Shown here: positions 1-11,069 of the stretch, in pieces
Numbering within the stretch: position 1 is the stretch's first letter
How the letters are laid out: every line of letters starts with the position of its first letter
Origin: Pomphorhynchus laevis
Lineage: Eukaryota; Acanthocephala; Palaeacanthocephala; Echinorhynchida; Pomphorhynchidae
DNA length: 64,000 nucleotides
Direction of reading: 5' to 3'
NCBI GenBank assembly: GCA_012934845.2
Contig: WNNJ02002382.1
Coordinates: 1 to 64,000, forward strand
Program-made: the position numbers and the translations under genes
The notes under the pieces: model-generated
Databases searched by the model: none
Seen by the model: only the letters and a program-made list of their open reading frames with translations
What the model was told of the DNA's origin: nothing

Positions 1-617
1 GTTACCGCCCACACCAAATATAGAACACATTAATTGTGTAATTTGGTATATAAGCCAAATATAAACCAGCATTTCGGCGACAAGGAATCAGCAGAAGCAG
101 TAAAGGACCGAAACACGAAATGTAGGCGTGGGCTCACTGCTGATGAGGTCCACCCACGCTGATTGTAGTGTACAGTGATGCTGATAGGATTCAAACAACG
201 AGGATAATATCAAACCGACCAATTAAGAATACGGAACTCGTGTATGCAATATTCACAATAGTAAAAAGACAGCTTACGGTTTACTGTCCAGTGAACATTT
301 CGTATAAGAACGGAATAAAAAATCGGTGTGTGTGGATTCGAATTGCGAATATTAGTTACCGCCCACACCAAATATAGAACACATTAATTGTGTAATTTGG
401 TTTATAAGCCAAATAAACCAGCATTTCGGCGACAAGGAATCAGCAGAAGCAGTTAAAGGACCGAAACACGAAATGTAGGCGTGGGCTCACTGCTGATGAG
501 GTACACCCACGCTGATTGTAGTGTACAGTGATGCTGATAGGATTCAAACAACACGAGGATAATATCAAACCGACCAGTTAAGAATAACGGCTCGTGTATG
601 CAATATTCACAATAGTA
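1..617 (+). repeat. 358 bp retrozyme-like tandem repeat, unit 1
   Basis: One full copy (1-354) is followed by a partial copy (355-617) that stops at the sequence ending in caatag. In unit 2 the whole element (13,484-14,165: 49 bp partial, 360 bp full, 264 bp partial) is flanked by the 10 bp direct repeat tatatttttt, which looks like a target-site duplication although the sequence is AT-rich. Few tandem units of 170-400 bp, each with a hammerhead-like core, is the described form of animal retrozymes, which are thought to be mobilised by Penelope-like elements. There is no convincing coding region; the short ORFs across it are by-products of the repeat. Confidence 0.8.
105..178 (+). ncRNA. Hammerhead-like core, strand-swapped (family a)
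   Basis: In order: GGACC (105-109) then GAAA (110-113) then CAC; an extended helix strand GCGTGGG (126-132); TCACTG (134-139) then CTGATGA (140-146) then GGTCC (147-151); CCCACGC (153-159); GTG (168-170), TA (171-172), CAGTGA (173-178). Helix II is GGACC/GGTCC, helix III is CAC/GTG extended by GCGTGGG/CCCACGC, helix I is TCACTG/CAGTGA, and the cleavage triplet is GTA (cut expected after 172). All core bases of the hammerhead are present, but the order GAAA, CUGAUGA, UH is not the canonical circular order. The second copy (459-531) has one mismatch in helix II. Fold inferred by eye. Confidence 0.55.
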
Positions 618-2242
618 TATTTTTTCTTGCAAGTCCAGTTTGTTTAGTTTATAATTCAAAATATGTTTTTTAACTGAAGACAATTATTTAGTTAAATTGC
701 CAATAGCATACTTCAATCCATCCGCTAAGAATGTAAAACACTTAGTTATTCGTCACACTGATGGTTTTGAACCAAAGATTATTATTGACATAAAAAAAAC
801 ATTCTTTTCGTTTTTGTCATTTATGCTTTATTTATTTCATCACAAATATTCACTTTTCTTATTCGCTTGGTTATCTTATGTGCTCAATATACAAATACAA
901 TATTTACCTTTAAAGCTCTTCTGGAAAATATTTTACGTTGGAGATTATTTAAATAATAATTTTTAAAAATTACTACATTTTGTCTTTAAATTTACTACAT
1001 TTTATTATTTCTGTCTACCTGATGTTTGCATAATCAATTCTAGATGCCCAACATCATATCTAACAATGTAACAGCTATAACTTTCAAAATCTATGATAAT
1101 AAATGTAGTTGCATTTCATATTTTAATTAATAAAACCTATTTTTACAATTTATATTCAAATTTACTAAGCTTTTACTTTGCTAAGCTATTTATTAATAAG
1201 CTATATCCTTTACTATGGTATTTACTAATTCGATCACACAATATCATATTTATATGATATTAAAATACTTGTTTTGCTAACAAATATATAAGAAAATATT
1301 TTGTTTTGTGTCAGTATATTATATTTTGTGTCAATTTACTAATCCAGCACTCCACGTTAGCTGTGCCATCATAAAAAGAAACCAAATCCATTATGCTCAT
1401 TCTGATCATCATGCCGAAATAGCTTGTTGCAAATGAACGAGTTTTATTTTTATTTAGTGATTTTGCCAAAAAAAACTTTTCCTTATATAACAAAATATGC
1501 CAGAATAATATAACAAAATATTTAACAAGATAAGCTAATAGAACGAAATATTTATTTTGATTAATAAACCCTATTTTTACAAGTTATATTCAAATTTACT
1601 AATCTATTACTTTAAGTTTTTTATTAATAAGATATAGTGTTTGCCAAGCTATTTATTAAGTCGATCACACGATTTCATATTTATATTATATTACCTATAT
1701 ATTTGTAGAAAAATAGTTGTTTTGCTAATAATAAGTATACGAGAATATATGTTGTTTAAGATAATAAAAAAATAACTGGTGTATTTAAAAATGTTTTTGT
1801 AATTAATAGAAACAAATCACGATTGCGCGACTTTAAATGTTCGATTGCGAGTCCATCATTTGTGTAAATGTTGTGTTATTATTTTTACGGTAAAATGTAT
1901 GAGAATTTATAGTTCGTAATACCGTCTAAACTTGAATTTCGAAAAATCTTCTATTTGTCAATATATACAGTAATAGTATATATATTATACAATAAAGTGT
2001 CGTTTATACTTACTTTAGTCGATTATTTTTTATATAAAAAAATAACTTTTGTATGTAAATTATCGTAAAATATTGTTATTTATTATTGTTAATCTGAGAC
2101 GAGTTATAGATTGAAGTCAATTCAGTAAATACAATTTCATCAACAAAAGTTAAGAGTTTGAGAGCGTAATTTAAGTTAGAATTTATTTAAGAATTAAATA
2201 ATTATTTTTTTGTTAAAAATATTGCCCTGATCAATAATACCT
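618..2242. other. AT-rich sequence, no gene recognised
   Basis: It contains an 89-codon open frame (697-966, plus strand) that is kept in all three units, but it has no recognisable domain and the units are too similar for conservation to mean anything. There are diffuse repeated motifs around 1,120-1,260 and 1,550-1,700 (aataaaccctattttta, aatttacta, cgatcacac), suggesting an old internal duplication. Nothing else is supported. Confidence 0.5.
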
Positions 2243-2807
2243 TTAACATATAGTTATATTGTCTATAGTCTTAGTAAGGTCACTGTTTTTATAAACGCTG
2301 ATAATATCGGTAATCATTTCAATTTGATAATTAATATGTTCGCGGCCATTTTTAATTCCCAACCAATGTATAAATTCATCTATTGTCGGTACTGCTTTAG
2401 AAATGAGTTTGTATAACAAGTTAATCAAATATCTTTGATGTTTTCCTAGTGTAGACATATACGACGTGTAGAAAAGTTCACTTTCGCTAGTGTCACTGAA
2501 ATTGATTTTCTCCTCGTCACTCATTGACTGTAATATATTCTGACACGATGACAATTGATGATGTTGATTTTGTACACAATATTTAATAATCATTGAATTA
2601 ATATACGTTAATCCAAATTTGCTAATCCGGTTCAAACTCACATATTCCCATATAATCATGGATGTATTATGGCATGTAAAATTGATCAACATATCTTCAA
2701 TGTAACTATAATGCTCATGATCTGTTTGCTTGGCTTCGAGTAAATTATTAATCTTTGAATTTATTTGACCTGATCCAATTGTACTTGGATCATAAAAGTT
2801 GATGACT
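2243..2807 (-). CDS. Last exon of an unrecognised host gene (unit 1)
   Basis: Minus-strand open exon of 188 codons ending in a stop at 2,243. It begins after a consensus-like acceptor (ttttctag at about 2,808-2,815). Its reading frame joins without a break to the exon at 6,471-6,784: that exon ends with two bases of a codon and this one supplies the third, giving Lys then VINFYDPSTIGSG. The peptide is hydrophilic to mixed, with an acidic stretch (SDEEKINFSDTSESE) near its middle, no signal peptide or membrane segment, and no domain I can name. The copy in unit 2 (15,793-16,357) is the same. The 3.7 kb intron holds the foldback and LINE fragment. It could be a host gene or a decayed copy; the intact phase favours a real exon. 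Confidence 0.5.
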
Positions 2808-3655
2808 CTAGAAAATAATATTTTTTTACTGTAAATTTACAGATAATTTGTATTATGTGTAAACTAACTTTGAAGCTTAACTTACTGTCCACTTCAAAGT
2901 TATTGTTCTAAATAAAAATACCGTGTGCTTATCGTTCCACAATTAATTGCATTCAAATAAGTATAGGTGACGGAATTACACTTGGGAAGCAAATTTTAAA
3001 TGGTGACACACATTGATCGCATCACAATGCTAGAGATACGCACGCAAGCCGCAACACATATTCGACAGAATGTTTGTAAATCATATTCACTTAAAAGTAA
3101 TACTGGAAAGCCAACTTGTACGGACTCGCAATATGTGCCGCCGATTAGTAAAGACTCGTGCACCTTTCGTTTTGGCGCATTTAACATTTTTTTAACATTT
3201 GACGGAACATTTGCAGCATAAAAATTGGAGAAAATTGTATTTGATTAAGAGTAATGGTATTATTGGCATTTGCTAATTAAACTGATTTAAATTTGAATTC
3301 ACGCAAAAAATCAATATAAGGAATATAATTTAATATAATTTAATATAATTTAATTTTACATTTTTGAAATCTCCAATATTTTTAGTTCTACTAAACTTAT
3401 TGTTTTACACAACATCCATTTTGACATGATCAAATTTGTATCAATAAAAATAAGAAATATATATTTACACACCACATTTACTCCATTAAAATCACCTTAA
3501 TAGCTTTATTATCTCCCTTGTATCCATATTAATTCATCCTTAATCGTTATTTTCCTCATTTACACACTTTTTTAAATTTCGAAAAGACTGAAAGTTTAAT
3601 GTCTGGTAAATTGAATTTGAATGAGGATTGCGACAGTGTAATAACATTTAAATTA

Positions 3656-3878
3656 GAAGAAAGATGGCAAAAGCCAACGCAAAATTTATTGAATTGAATA
3701 TTTCGATGCCTAACTGGCATCATCTTCAGCAATTGTAAGTAGTTAATCGAGATAACCAGGTAGTTTAAACTGTCTTGTTATCTCAATTAACTACTTACAA
3801 TGGCTGAAGATGATGCCAGCTAGGCATCGAAATATTCAATTCAATAAATTTTGCGTTGGCTTTTGTCATCTTTCTTCA
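3656..3878. repeat. Foldback (palindromic) element
   Basis: Two arms of about 100 bp in inverted orientation are separated by about 20 bp (caggtagtttaaactgtc). Outer ends read gaagaaagatg and its complement catctttcttc. The arms differ at a few positions. Each arm carries a canonical-order half hammerhead: on the plus strand CTGAAGA (3,804-3,810), one extra T, then GATGCC/GGCATC with a five-base loop and GAAA (829-832 of that kilobase). Such CTGAAGATGAT...ATCGAAA ends are common in Penelope-like elements, so this may be two ends of such an element joined head to head. A copy is at 17,206-17,428. Confidence 0.75.
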
Positions 3879-4389
3879 AATTTAAAGTCTGCTAGTTTTC
3901 ACTTTATAAAAACGCAAATAATTTGATTTTTTCTATAATTAACGTGAAACTTTGATGTATCTGAGTGTATAAAAAGTTTAATTTAAAAGTTAAATTTGAA
4001 TTAAATTTAGCTTTAAATTTAACTATAAGGAATTTTAGTGTATAAAACGCTCTTTGATTGTAAAAATTGGACTTTGATTCTTTATAAATGATTCAAATAG
4101 CCCACAATGCATAGTCAATTTTAAATTTTTTTGATATTTTGAAGATTTTTATATTTTATAATTTTAGTGTTTAACCTTATTTTAACCCTCACAAATTATA
4201 TCAAATAATCGACTAATCCAGTCGTTAAATCACCTTAACCAAAAATAATGTTATAGGAACTATAATTCCTGTAGCAGTTTATGATAATTTAGTTTCTGAT
4301 GATGTAAGCAGAGTTATTAAGTACAAAATAATGTAATATTACAAAAAATAATAATATAATTTTTTTTACAAAAATAAAATATCAGCGAA

Positions 4390-4935
4390 TATATGCTCGT
4401 GAATACCAGTTTTGAAGTCAGCGTTGATGGTACTCTTATTCTCGGTGTACCACTCGAAAGTGAAACATATATACATATATGTGGAATATATATACATATA
4501 TACATTCGCCTGGAATGTCTCCGTCGCTTCGACCACACATCCACATATTTTGCCCAACTCTCCTGGCCCACCATCCACATCCGCATCAAACTCCGCCTTC
4601 TTCTCGTTACCTTTCGTCTCATCGCTGTCGGCCTTCCATCGTTCATCAACGTTCCTTTCTTAGACGATACTCGCCCCACCTCGCTATCGCTTCGTTCCTG
4701 TCATACCCTCTTACTCCACGTTCTTAATTACTCCAACAACTACGGTCTCCGATCTTTCCTCGTCGCCGCCTCACTCGCCTGGAATCAACTCCCTCTCGAC
4801 GTCCGCCGCGCTCCCTCCTTTATCAAATTCAAACATTTCCTCCGTTCACACCTTCTTGACACCTGATTCACAGTCTTGTTTTGTTGTGGTCATGTAAGCG
4901 TGCGCTGGCACGCATTTGCCTTTGTTAAAATAAAT
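4390..4935 (+). mobile_element. 3' end of a CR1/L2-like LINE (fragment)
   Basis: The frame 4,393-4,866 encodes the C-terminal end of a non-LTR retrotransposon ORF2: it includes LLLHVLNYSNNYGLRSFLVA followed by AWNQLP, a motif seen at the C-terminus of CR1/L2/Jockey-type reverse transcriptases. It matches the minus-strand LINE end at 63,690-64,000 (LLLHVPNYSTSFGLRSFIVA, SWNQLP). The shared 3' tail includes catgtaagcgtgc followed by a small GC hairpin (gcgtgcgctggcacgc). The copy is strongly 5'-truncated; base composition is visibly more GC-rich than its surroundings. A near-identical copy is at 17,940-18,485. Confidence 0.75.
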
Positions 4936-5144
4936 CCTTTTTTATACATAAAGTACTTTTTATAATATTTATTATAAAAAGTAATTTTTATCATTTCAAA
5001 TCAATTACAAAAATATGTTCAATGTAAAAGTATTCGCATTGAACATATCATTAGTAAAATGGACAACTATCAATTTCATTTCAAATAAATTACAAAAATA
5101 TGTTCAATGATCATGTATTTGAAAATTGTGACTTATATATACAT

Positions 5145-5420
5145 GCCGTATCCATTAAGGATCCAACGAGTGCAACGGCATCTCAGCAACAACCTCTGGC
5201 TAGTGTTTAAGGATGGTCCACACATCAATTCGATCTGGTTAACAGCGTAAGCCTCAGACAATTAAGCAAAGTGTCGGAAACGCCTTTATTCACAATGTCA
5301 CACAGGCAACCGAAACGACCAATGAATACTTCATTCTACTGATGAGTGTTGCCGGGTACTCATTGGTTGTCTAGAAGTGGCATGGTGACTGAAAGTCGTG
5401 AATCGAAGTCGAGTTTACCA
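5145..5420 (+). repeat. Small dispersed repeat carrying a hammerhead-like core (family d)
   Basis: The sequence around 5,150-5,420 has diverged relatives at 10,395-10,660 (plus) and 11,070-11,270 (minus), sharing blocks such as caattaagcaaagtgt, tcacaatgtcacac and gaaagtcgtgaat. A short piece (gtatccattaa...caacgag) recurs near 48,590. No coding capacity is evident. It is probably a non-autonomous retroelement; its only clear structure is the ribozyme-like domain listed separately. Confidence 0.6.
5305..5376 (+). ncRNA. Hammerhead-like core, strand-swapped (family d, best case)
   Basis: GGCAAC (5,305-5,310), C, GAAA (5,312-5,315), CGACCAATGA (5,316-5,325); TTCTA (5,334-5,338), CTGATGA (5,339-5,345), GT, GTTGCC (5,348-5,353); TCATTGGTTG (5,360-5,369), TC (5,370-5,371), TAGAA (5,372-5,376). 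Helix II pairs 5,305-5,310 with 5,348-5,353 (6 bp). Helix III pairs 5,316-5,325 with 5,360-5,369 (10 bp, one G-U). Helix I pairs 5,334-5,338 with 5,372-5,376 (5 bp). The triplet is GTC, so cleavage would fall after 5,371. The CTGATGA strand lies in the loop of helix III and pairs outward on both sides. Single copy per unit, so a cross-unit canonical fold is not available. Unit 2 copy: 18,855-18,926. Confidence 0.6.
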
Positions 5421-6470
5421 ACCAAACACAATTTTCAATTAATGCCGTATTTCGTAAGAAATCTAGGACCGTTGTCTACTCAGCGCAGCGGTGTACTGCT
5501 ATTATATATACAGTGTTACGGTATTAACGATAATATATATAATATTAATATTATATTAATGTTATATCTGAAATTGGTATTCTTGATTTACAAGTAGCAT
5601 TTTATTGCATTATTTTGTTATTACAAGAAAAATAGACTTACACGCCATACACAACTATATGTATTCAAAATATATGGTTTGATAAATTCGTCAAAAATAC
5701 AAGTTTCAACATGCTCTTTTTTCAACAAGCTAAGGATAATTGTTTGTGGCCACTACTATCCTCCATTGAATCACGAAGGCATCGATATCTTTGATCAATA
5801 TCTGATTTGGATTTTATAGCACGTGTTTTAGTAATTTATATAAATTATATATATTACGATTAAAATATTATTATATATTAATAAATCTTTATAATATGTT
5901 TATATATTATTAATTTAATATATTATTTTATTTATATTTATTTTTAACATATTTACTTATTCTCGTAAGTTTACTGACACAAATTGTCTTCTTTCAATCG
6001 TAGCTAAGTATATTTTGTACTATTAAAAATGTTAAAATTTCATTTAAAAAATATTAGATCACGTTAAATTTTCATAATTTACAATTTTATGACCCCCATC
6101 AATATAATATTATAATATTATATTAATTAATATTATAATAATACAATTTCATTTATTACAATATATTGGTATAATATTAAGATATAGTATATCTATTGAT
6201 ATTATCTACGAACACTATTATAGAATTATTATTAAAGGTCATCAAGAGGAAATATCAAACATCGTATTTTTGGATAGTCAATCAGGAGGAATTATTAAAA
6301 ATATTTGTTTAAATAATTTTCTGCTCAGAAATTGACAAATTTTGCTTTCTGTCAGTTTCTCTATACTTTTTTTAAGCAGTGGAACCCGGTCGAAAACTGC
6401 TTCTGTAAAGCAATTAAGAATTTAAAAACTAACATTGAATGATAATAGTACAGAATAATAAAATGCTTAC

Positions 6471-6784
6471 TTGGAAATGAGTCTCGGTATTTCCAGTGTC
6501 GTATTCGTTTCATGTTTTTTCACTCCTTTTAAAGTCGATATTGATTTCCAGTATCGAAGCAAGCATACTTGATCTTCAGTCAAATTGTCACATAAACCAA
6601 ATGAATCATATTTACTCAAGTTTAACGATGTATCGGCTAATATGTTGTGGCTTTTGTTGTCTATAAATAAAACCGTCAAATGTTGATCTACTTTTGTATG
6701 ACCACTTTTTAAATATCGATAGTAAGAATATGATATCCAGATAGGCGTTGTCAAAAATAATTGAAAGAATATCATATCAATGAT
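6471..6784 (-). CDS. Internal exon of the same unrecognised gene (unit 1)
   Basis: The exon runs between an acceptor (cttttaaag before 6,784) and a donor (GTAAGC, 6,465-6,470 on the complement), with phase matching the exon at 2,243-2,807. The peptide starts IIDMIFFQLFLTTPIWISYS and contains SKYDSFGLCDNLTEDQ and LLRYWKS. The first ~20 residues are hydrophobic but aromatic and polar residues make a membrane segment uncertain. A possible upstream exon ends at 6,916 (RYLLYKLFHAFLVNFTS, donor GTAAGG), but I could not find its acceptor. No family is recognised. The identical exon in unit 2 is 20,021-20,334. Confidence 0.45.
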
Positions 6785-7701
6785 CTTTAAAAGATTACAA
6801 TATAAATTATATTACAATAATATAAAATCAATAAAAATTTGAAAAAAATTCTAGTATAGATGAAATTGCTAGTATAATAAGCATTCAAATACAGTCTTAA
6901 TGTTGATGTCCTTACAGATGTAAAATTAACCAAAAATGCATGGAAAAGTTTATATAATAAATACCGCAAGTTGATTAATTTGTGGTATGACCATCAAATA
7001 TTAAATTGTAATGGTAGTTTATAATTAATTTTGTTGAGATATGTTAAACTCAAATGATAACATACAAGTTAGTAGCAATTGCAAAATGAAATTTATCTAA
7101 TGCATTGGAGGGTATACGAAAAACAATATGGAATGGCACAGGCTTCTAATATATTATTTTATTTATATTTTTTTTAACATATTTACTTATTCTCGTAAGT
7201 TTACTGACACAAATTGTCTTCTTTCAATCGTAGCTAAGTATATTTTGTACTATTAAAAATGTTAAAATTTATATTTAAAAAATATTAGATCACGTTAAAT
7301 TTTTATAATTCACAATTTTATGACCCCCATTGATATAATATCATAATATTATATTAATTAATATTATAATAATACAATTTCATTTATTACAATATATTGG
7401 TATAATATTAAGATATAGTATATCTATTGATATTATCTACGAACACTATTATAGAATTATTATTAAAGGTCATCAAGAGGAAATATCAAACATCGTATTT
7501 TTGGATAGTCAATCAGGAGGAATTATTAAAAATATTTGTTTAAATAATTTTCTGCTCAGAAATTGACAAATTTTGCTTTCTGTCAGTTTCTGTATACTTT
7601 TTTTAAGCGGTGGAACCCGGTCGAAAACTGCTTCTGTAAAGCAATTAAGAATTTAAAAATTAACTTTGAATGATAATAATACAGAATAATAAAATGCTTA
7701 C

Positions 7702-8014
7702 TTGGAAATGAGTCTTGGTATTTCGAGTGTCGTATTCGTTTCATGTTTTTCACTCCTCTTAAAGTCGATATTGATTTCCAGTATCGAAGCAAGCATACTT
7801 TATCTTCAGTTAAATTGTCACATAAACCAAATGAATCATATTTACTCAAGTTTAACGAAGTATCGGCTAATATGTTGTGGCTTTTGTTGTCTATAAGTAA
7901 AACCGTCAAATGTTGTTCTACTTTTGTATGACCACTTTTTAAATATCGATAGTAAGAATACGATATCCAGATAGGCGTTGTCAAAAATAATTGAAAGAAT
8001 ATCATATCAATGAT
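7702..8014 (-). pseudogene. Duplicated exon copy with a frameshift (unit 1)
   Basis: This is the second copy of the exon at 6,471-6,784, produced by the 1.23 kb tandem duplication. It is one base shorter (a T run of five instead of six near 7,746), which shifts the frame before the donor, and it differs by several substitutions (for example VEQHLTVLLIDN for VDQHLTVLFIDN). If spliced, it would shift the downstream frame, so it is probably a dead exon. Copy in unit 2: 21,252-21,564. Confidence 0.5.
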
Positions 8015-8380
8015 CTTTAAAAGATTACAATATAAATTATATTACAATAATATAAAATCAATAAAAATTTGAAAAAAATTCTAGTATAGATGAAATTGCT
8101 AGTATAATAAGCATTCAAATACAGTCTTAATGTTGACGTCCTTACAGATGTAAAATTAACCAAAAATGCATGGAAAAGTTTATATAATAAATACCGCAAG
8201 TTGATTAATTTATGGTATGACCATCAAATATTAAATTGTAATGGTAGTTTATAATTAATTTTGTTGAGATATGTTAAACTCAAATGATAACATACAAGTT
8301 AGTAGCAATTGCAAAATGAAATTTATCTAATGCATTGGAGGGTATACGAAAAACAATATGGAATGGCACAGGCTTCTAAT

Positions 8381-10394
8381 TTTCAATTTCAAGAGTAATA
8401 ATCGCATGTAAAAATGTATTTCAAGAGTGTATTCGTACGTAAAAATGTACAAACATTTATTAACAATCCGAGCTCATTATTGATAATGGAATAATCAAAT
8501 TTAATTAATTATCAATTAGACTAGGGATTTTTGCAAAGCGCAAAATTGATGGGACGAACTTTTTGAATTTGAACATTAATGCATATAATAGTGTTATATA
8601 AAAAAGACATGTGACATGCAAAAGGCATGTAAAAGTGTCAGTCGGCTGTATTAGCAACTATCGAAATATTATTCATACCTCGAAAGTTTAATGTCAAATA
8701 TAAATGTTACTAACAAAACACTCTGGGTCGTGTTGACAACATTATTATTGAAAATACGTGCTGATTTTGCAATAATTTCATAATATAGAGAGATTATAGG
8801 ATGCAGCGATTATATATAATATGCATATTATATATTATGTAATTACATATATATTATATGCATACTAGTAAATTATATAAAGTGTTAAATTCGGTAGTAT
8901 TACTAATACTTTCGGATTAAATGGAACCTAAAAACTTTGCATAATTGTTTAAAAATTAATATTTACAGAACTTATACTTTTACAAATCTCGTTGTAACTG
9001 ATCCTGCATACATCTAATTAAATTTACAAATGACTAATGTTATAAGGTCGATGAATATTCGTTCAAAATGTTGACTACTTATCGGACATCTGTGTGTCTG
9101 TTGCGGTCAAATTGAAGCGTTTTTCAATGAAATTGGTACCTCTAAAATTCAGTGCGAATAATCGAAAATAAAATCAAGATGAAATTTAAGTAAAAATAAA
9201 TATTTGTTTATTAAAAATATAATAAATCGGGAATAACTTTAAATTGGTTTTACAATATAACTATTAAAATATATCTATAGCTAATATATCTATATATTAA
9301 TAATTATTATATTATTTATTTTACATTAATTATAAAGTATATAAAAAGCATTTAATTATCTGGAAGTAATTTCAGGAACCACTAAAATATAGAAATTGAT
9401 TTTATTTTATTTGTTAATAATAAAAATATTTGTTTTTAATTTAAGCAATAACGATATCTAACGACAAATCGTAATCGATTTGTCGTATCGCATAAAGGCA
9501 TATATAATGTCATAATTTTTATTGTATAATTACATATTATTCTTAATATACGAAGATTATGAAGATTCCTAGAGACATTCTAGCTGAAGTTATTACTTTG
9601 TTATTTCAAGTACATTATATTACTGTTTTATTTTTTTTTACTTTTATAACAATTTTTTTATTAACAAATCTTGATTAATATTTATTAAATCTAAATAATT
9701 AAAATTAAATCAGAATAACAACTCCAGATTTATAGATTTGGCTAAAATTTGAAGACGCTGGTTAATCTCAGAATGAAAGTAATGAAAGTAATCTCAGAAT
9801 AAAGTAATTAATAAATTATTATTAATTTAATTATAAAAAATGGTTAATAGAATGCAAAAATTGGGTATCACAATTTAATATGACTATATATCTTAAGATA
9901 TAATAATATCTTAAGATATTATTATGTTAATAATATAATATCTATATTATTTAATTTATCTTGATTTGTATTATTCATATGAAGATATAAAGTATATAAA
10001 TTATAGCAGTGTATATTTATTCATTGATAATATATTAGTGTGTAATAATATCATATATGGTGATCAATATTATATACATTATGTGTATATGTTTGCTTCC
10101 TGTAATTCTTATCAAAAAGTATAAATGTTTCTGGCTAAAGAAAGCAACGTTTATACTTTTTTCAAAAAGTATAAACGTTTTTTAAAAGAAAATTCTCGTA
10201 CTGCTTTTCAATCGCGTTGATTTTACTTGTTCTTTTTATAATATATTTCGTTGTGTAAAAGTTTATATAAAGTACTTTTATAAATATTATAATTTATAAA
10301 TTATAATAATTATATAAATTATCATAATACACATAACATATAGTTGATATATTAATAAAGATCATTAATATATCATTAATATATCTCAGTTTCT
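8381..10394. other. AT-rich sequence, no gene recognised
   Basis: No supported gene. It contains AT-rich microrepeats and a perfect 11 bp-arm hairpin near 9,450-9,477 (acgacaaatcg, taat, cgatttgtcgt). Short direct motifs such as aaaaagtataaa (10,110-10,170) recur locally. The equivalent sequence in unit 2 is 21,931-23,944. Confidence 0.5.
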
Positions 10395-10527
10395 TACAGT
10401 CAAGCATCTGAAAGTTTGATCCTCTGGTTGTTAATGATGGTCAGTATTGCAAATTGTAGGATTTAAGAGCTAACGCCACCAACAATTTTAGATAGATGTC
10501 GGAAATGCATTTTCACAATGTCACAGA

Positions 10528-10598
10528 GGCAGCCGAAACGGTGTGTGATAGTTCATCTTACTGACGATGTATGCCGTCTATCACATTACCGTCTAGGA
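10528..10598 (+). ncRNA. Hammerhead-like core, strand-swapped (family e)
   Basis: This lies in a diverged relative of the family d repeat (10,395-10,745). GGCA (10,528-10,531), GCC, GAAA (10,535-10,538), CGGT then GTGATAG (to 10,551); TCTTA (10,556-10,560), CTGACGA (10,561-10,567), TGTA, TGCC (10,572-10,575); CTATCAC (10,578-10,584), ACCG (10,588-10,591), TC (10,592-10,593), TAGGA (10,594-10,598). Helix III has CGGT/ACCG and GTGATAG/CTATCAC; helix I is TCTTA/TAGGA with one G-U; helix II keeps GGCA/TGCC but is imperfect next to the core. Core position 7 is C, which hammerheads tolerate. The helices differ in sequence from family d yet still pair. Unit 2 copy: 24,078-24,148. Confidence 0.5.
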
Positions 10599-11069
10599 AC
10601 GACAAGAGTTTGCAGGCTAAACAATATGCTCGATTCAAACACTTACCCAAAGATATATATATACATTAACGAAGATGTCATTATAAATACGGCAATGCTG
10701 GTAACGAGGCGGTAGCTCATTCCTTATAGCATGGCACCCTTGACTGCATGAAATACATAGTCGTTATAGGGAATATTGAAGATACACACGAACATGAACG
10801 ACTAGAGAGAAGATTAACACATCTTTTTATTTTCAGAACAACCCAATAAAGCGAATGACAATTATTTCTTTCTATTAAATGATAAAACATAGCTTAAACT
10901 TGTTTAAAAGTATAAGCTACAGTTAGTTATTGCAATTTTGCTTTTTTGACTATTCAAGATTTTGTTTTTTCAAAATTTCAAATTTTTATCTACTAAAGTT
11001 GAAGTCGATTGCCTACTAAAGTCGATTGCCATTGTATTTTGATTCGTTATAATTAACTGGGCACTTTAA

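Larger units (their letters stand above)
5920..8380. repeat. Internal 1.23 kb tandem duplication
   Basis: Copy 1 is 5,920-7,150 and copy 2 is 7,151-8,380. Both start at atattattttatttatat and both end at ggcacaggcttctaat; the join is clean. The copies differ by a few percent, so this duplication is clearly older than the 13.5 kb duplication. It duplicates the exon at 6,471-6,784 and the sequence with an apparent donor site at 6,911-6,915. Unit 2 equivalents are 19,470-20,700 and 20,701-21,930. Confidence 0.95.

Noticed and set aside
697-966. 89-codon ORF present in all three units as a gene
   Set aside because: The units are near-identical by recent duplication, the peptide is low complexity and hydrophobic at its end, and no splice or promoter signal supports it.
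4297-4303. CTGATGA motif (also at 17,847)
   Set aside because: No GAAA or UH strand with matching helices nearby; a chance heptamer.
10518-10715. 65-codon ORF across the family e repeat
   Set aside because: It overlaps the ribozyme-like domain and is not kept in the homologous family d repeat.
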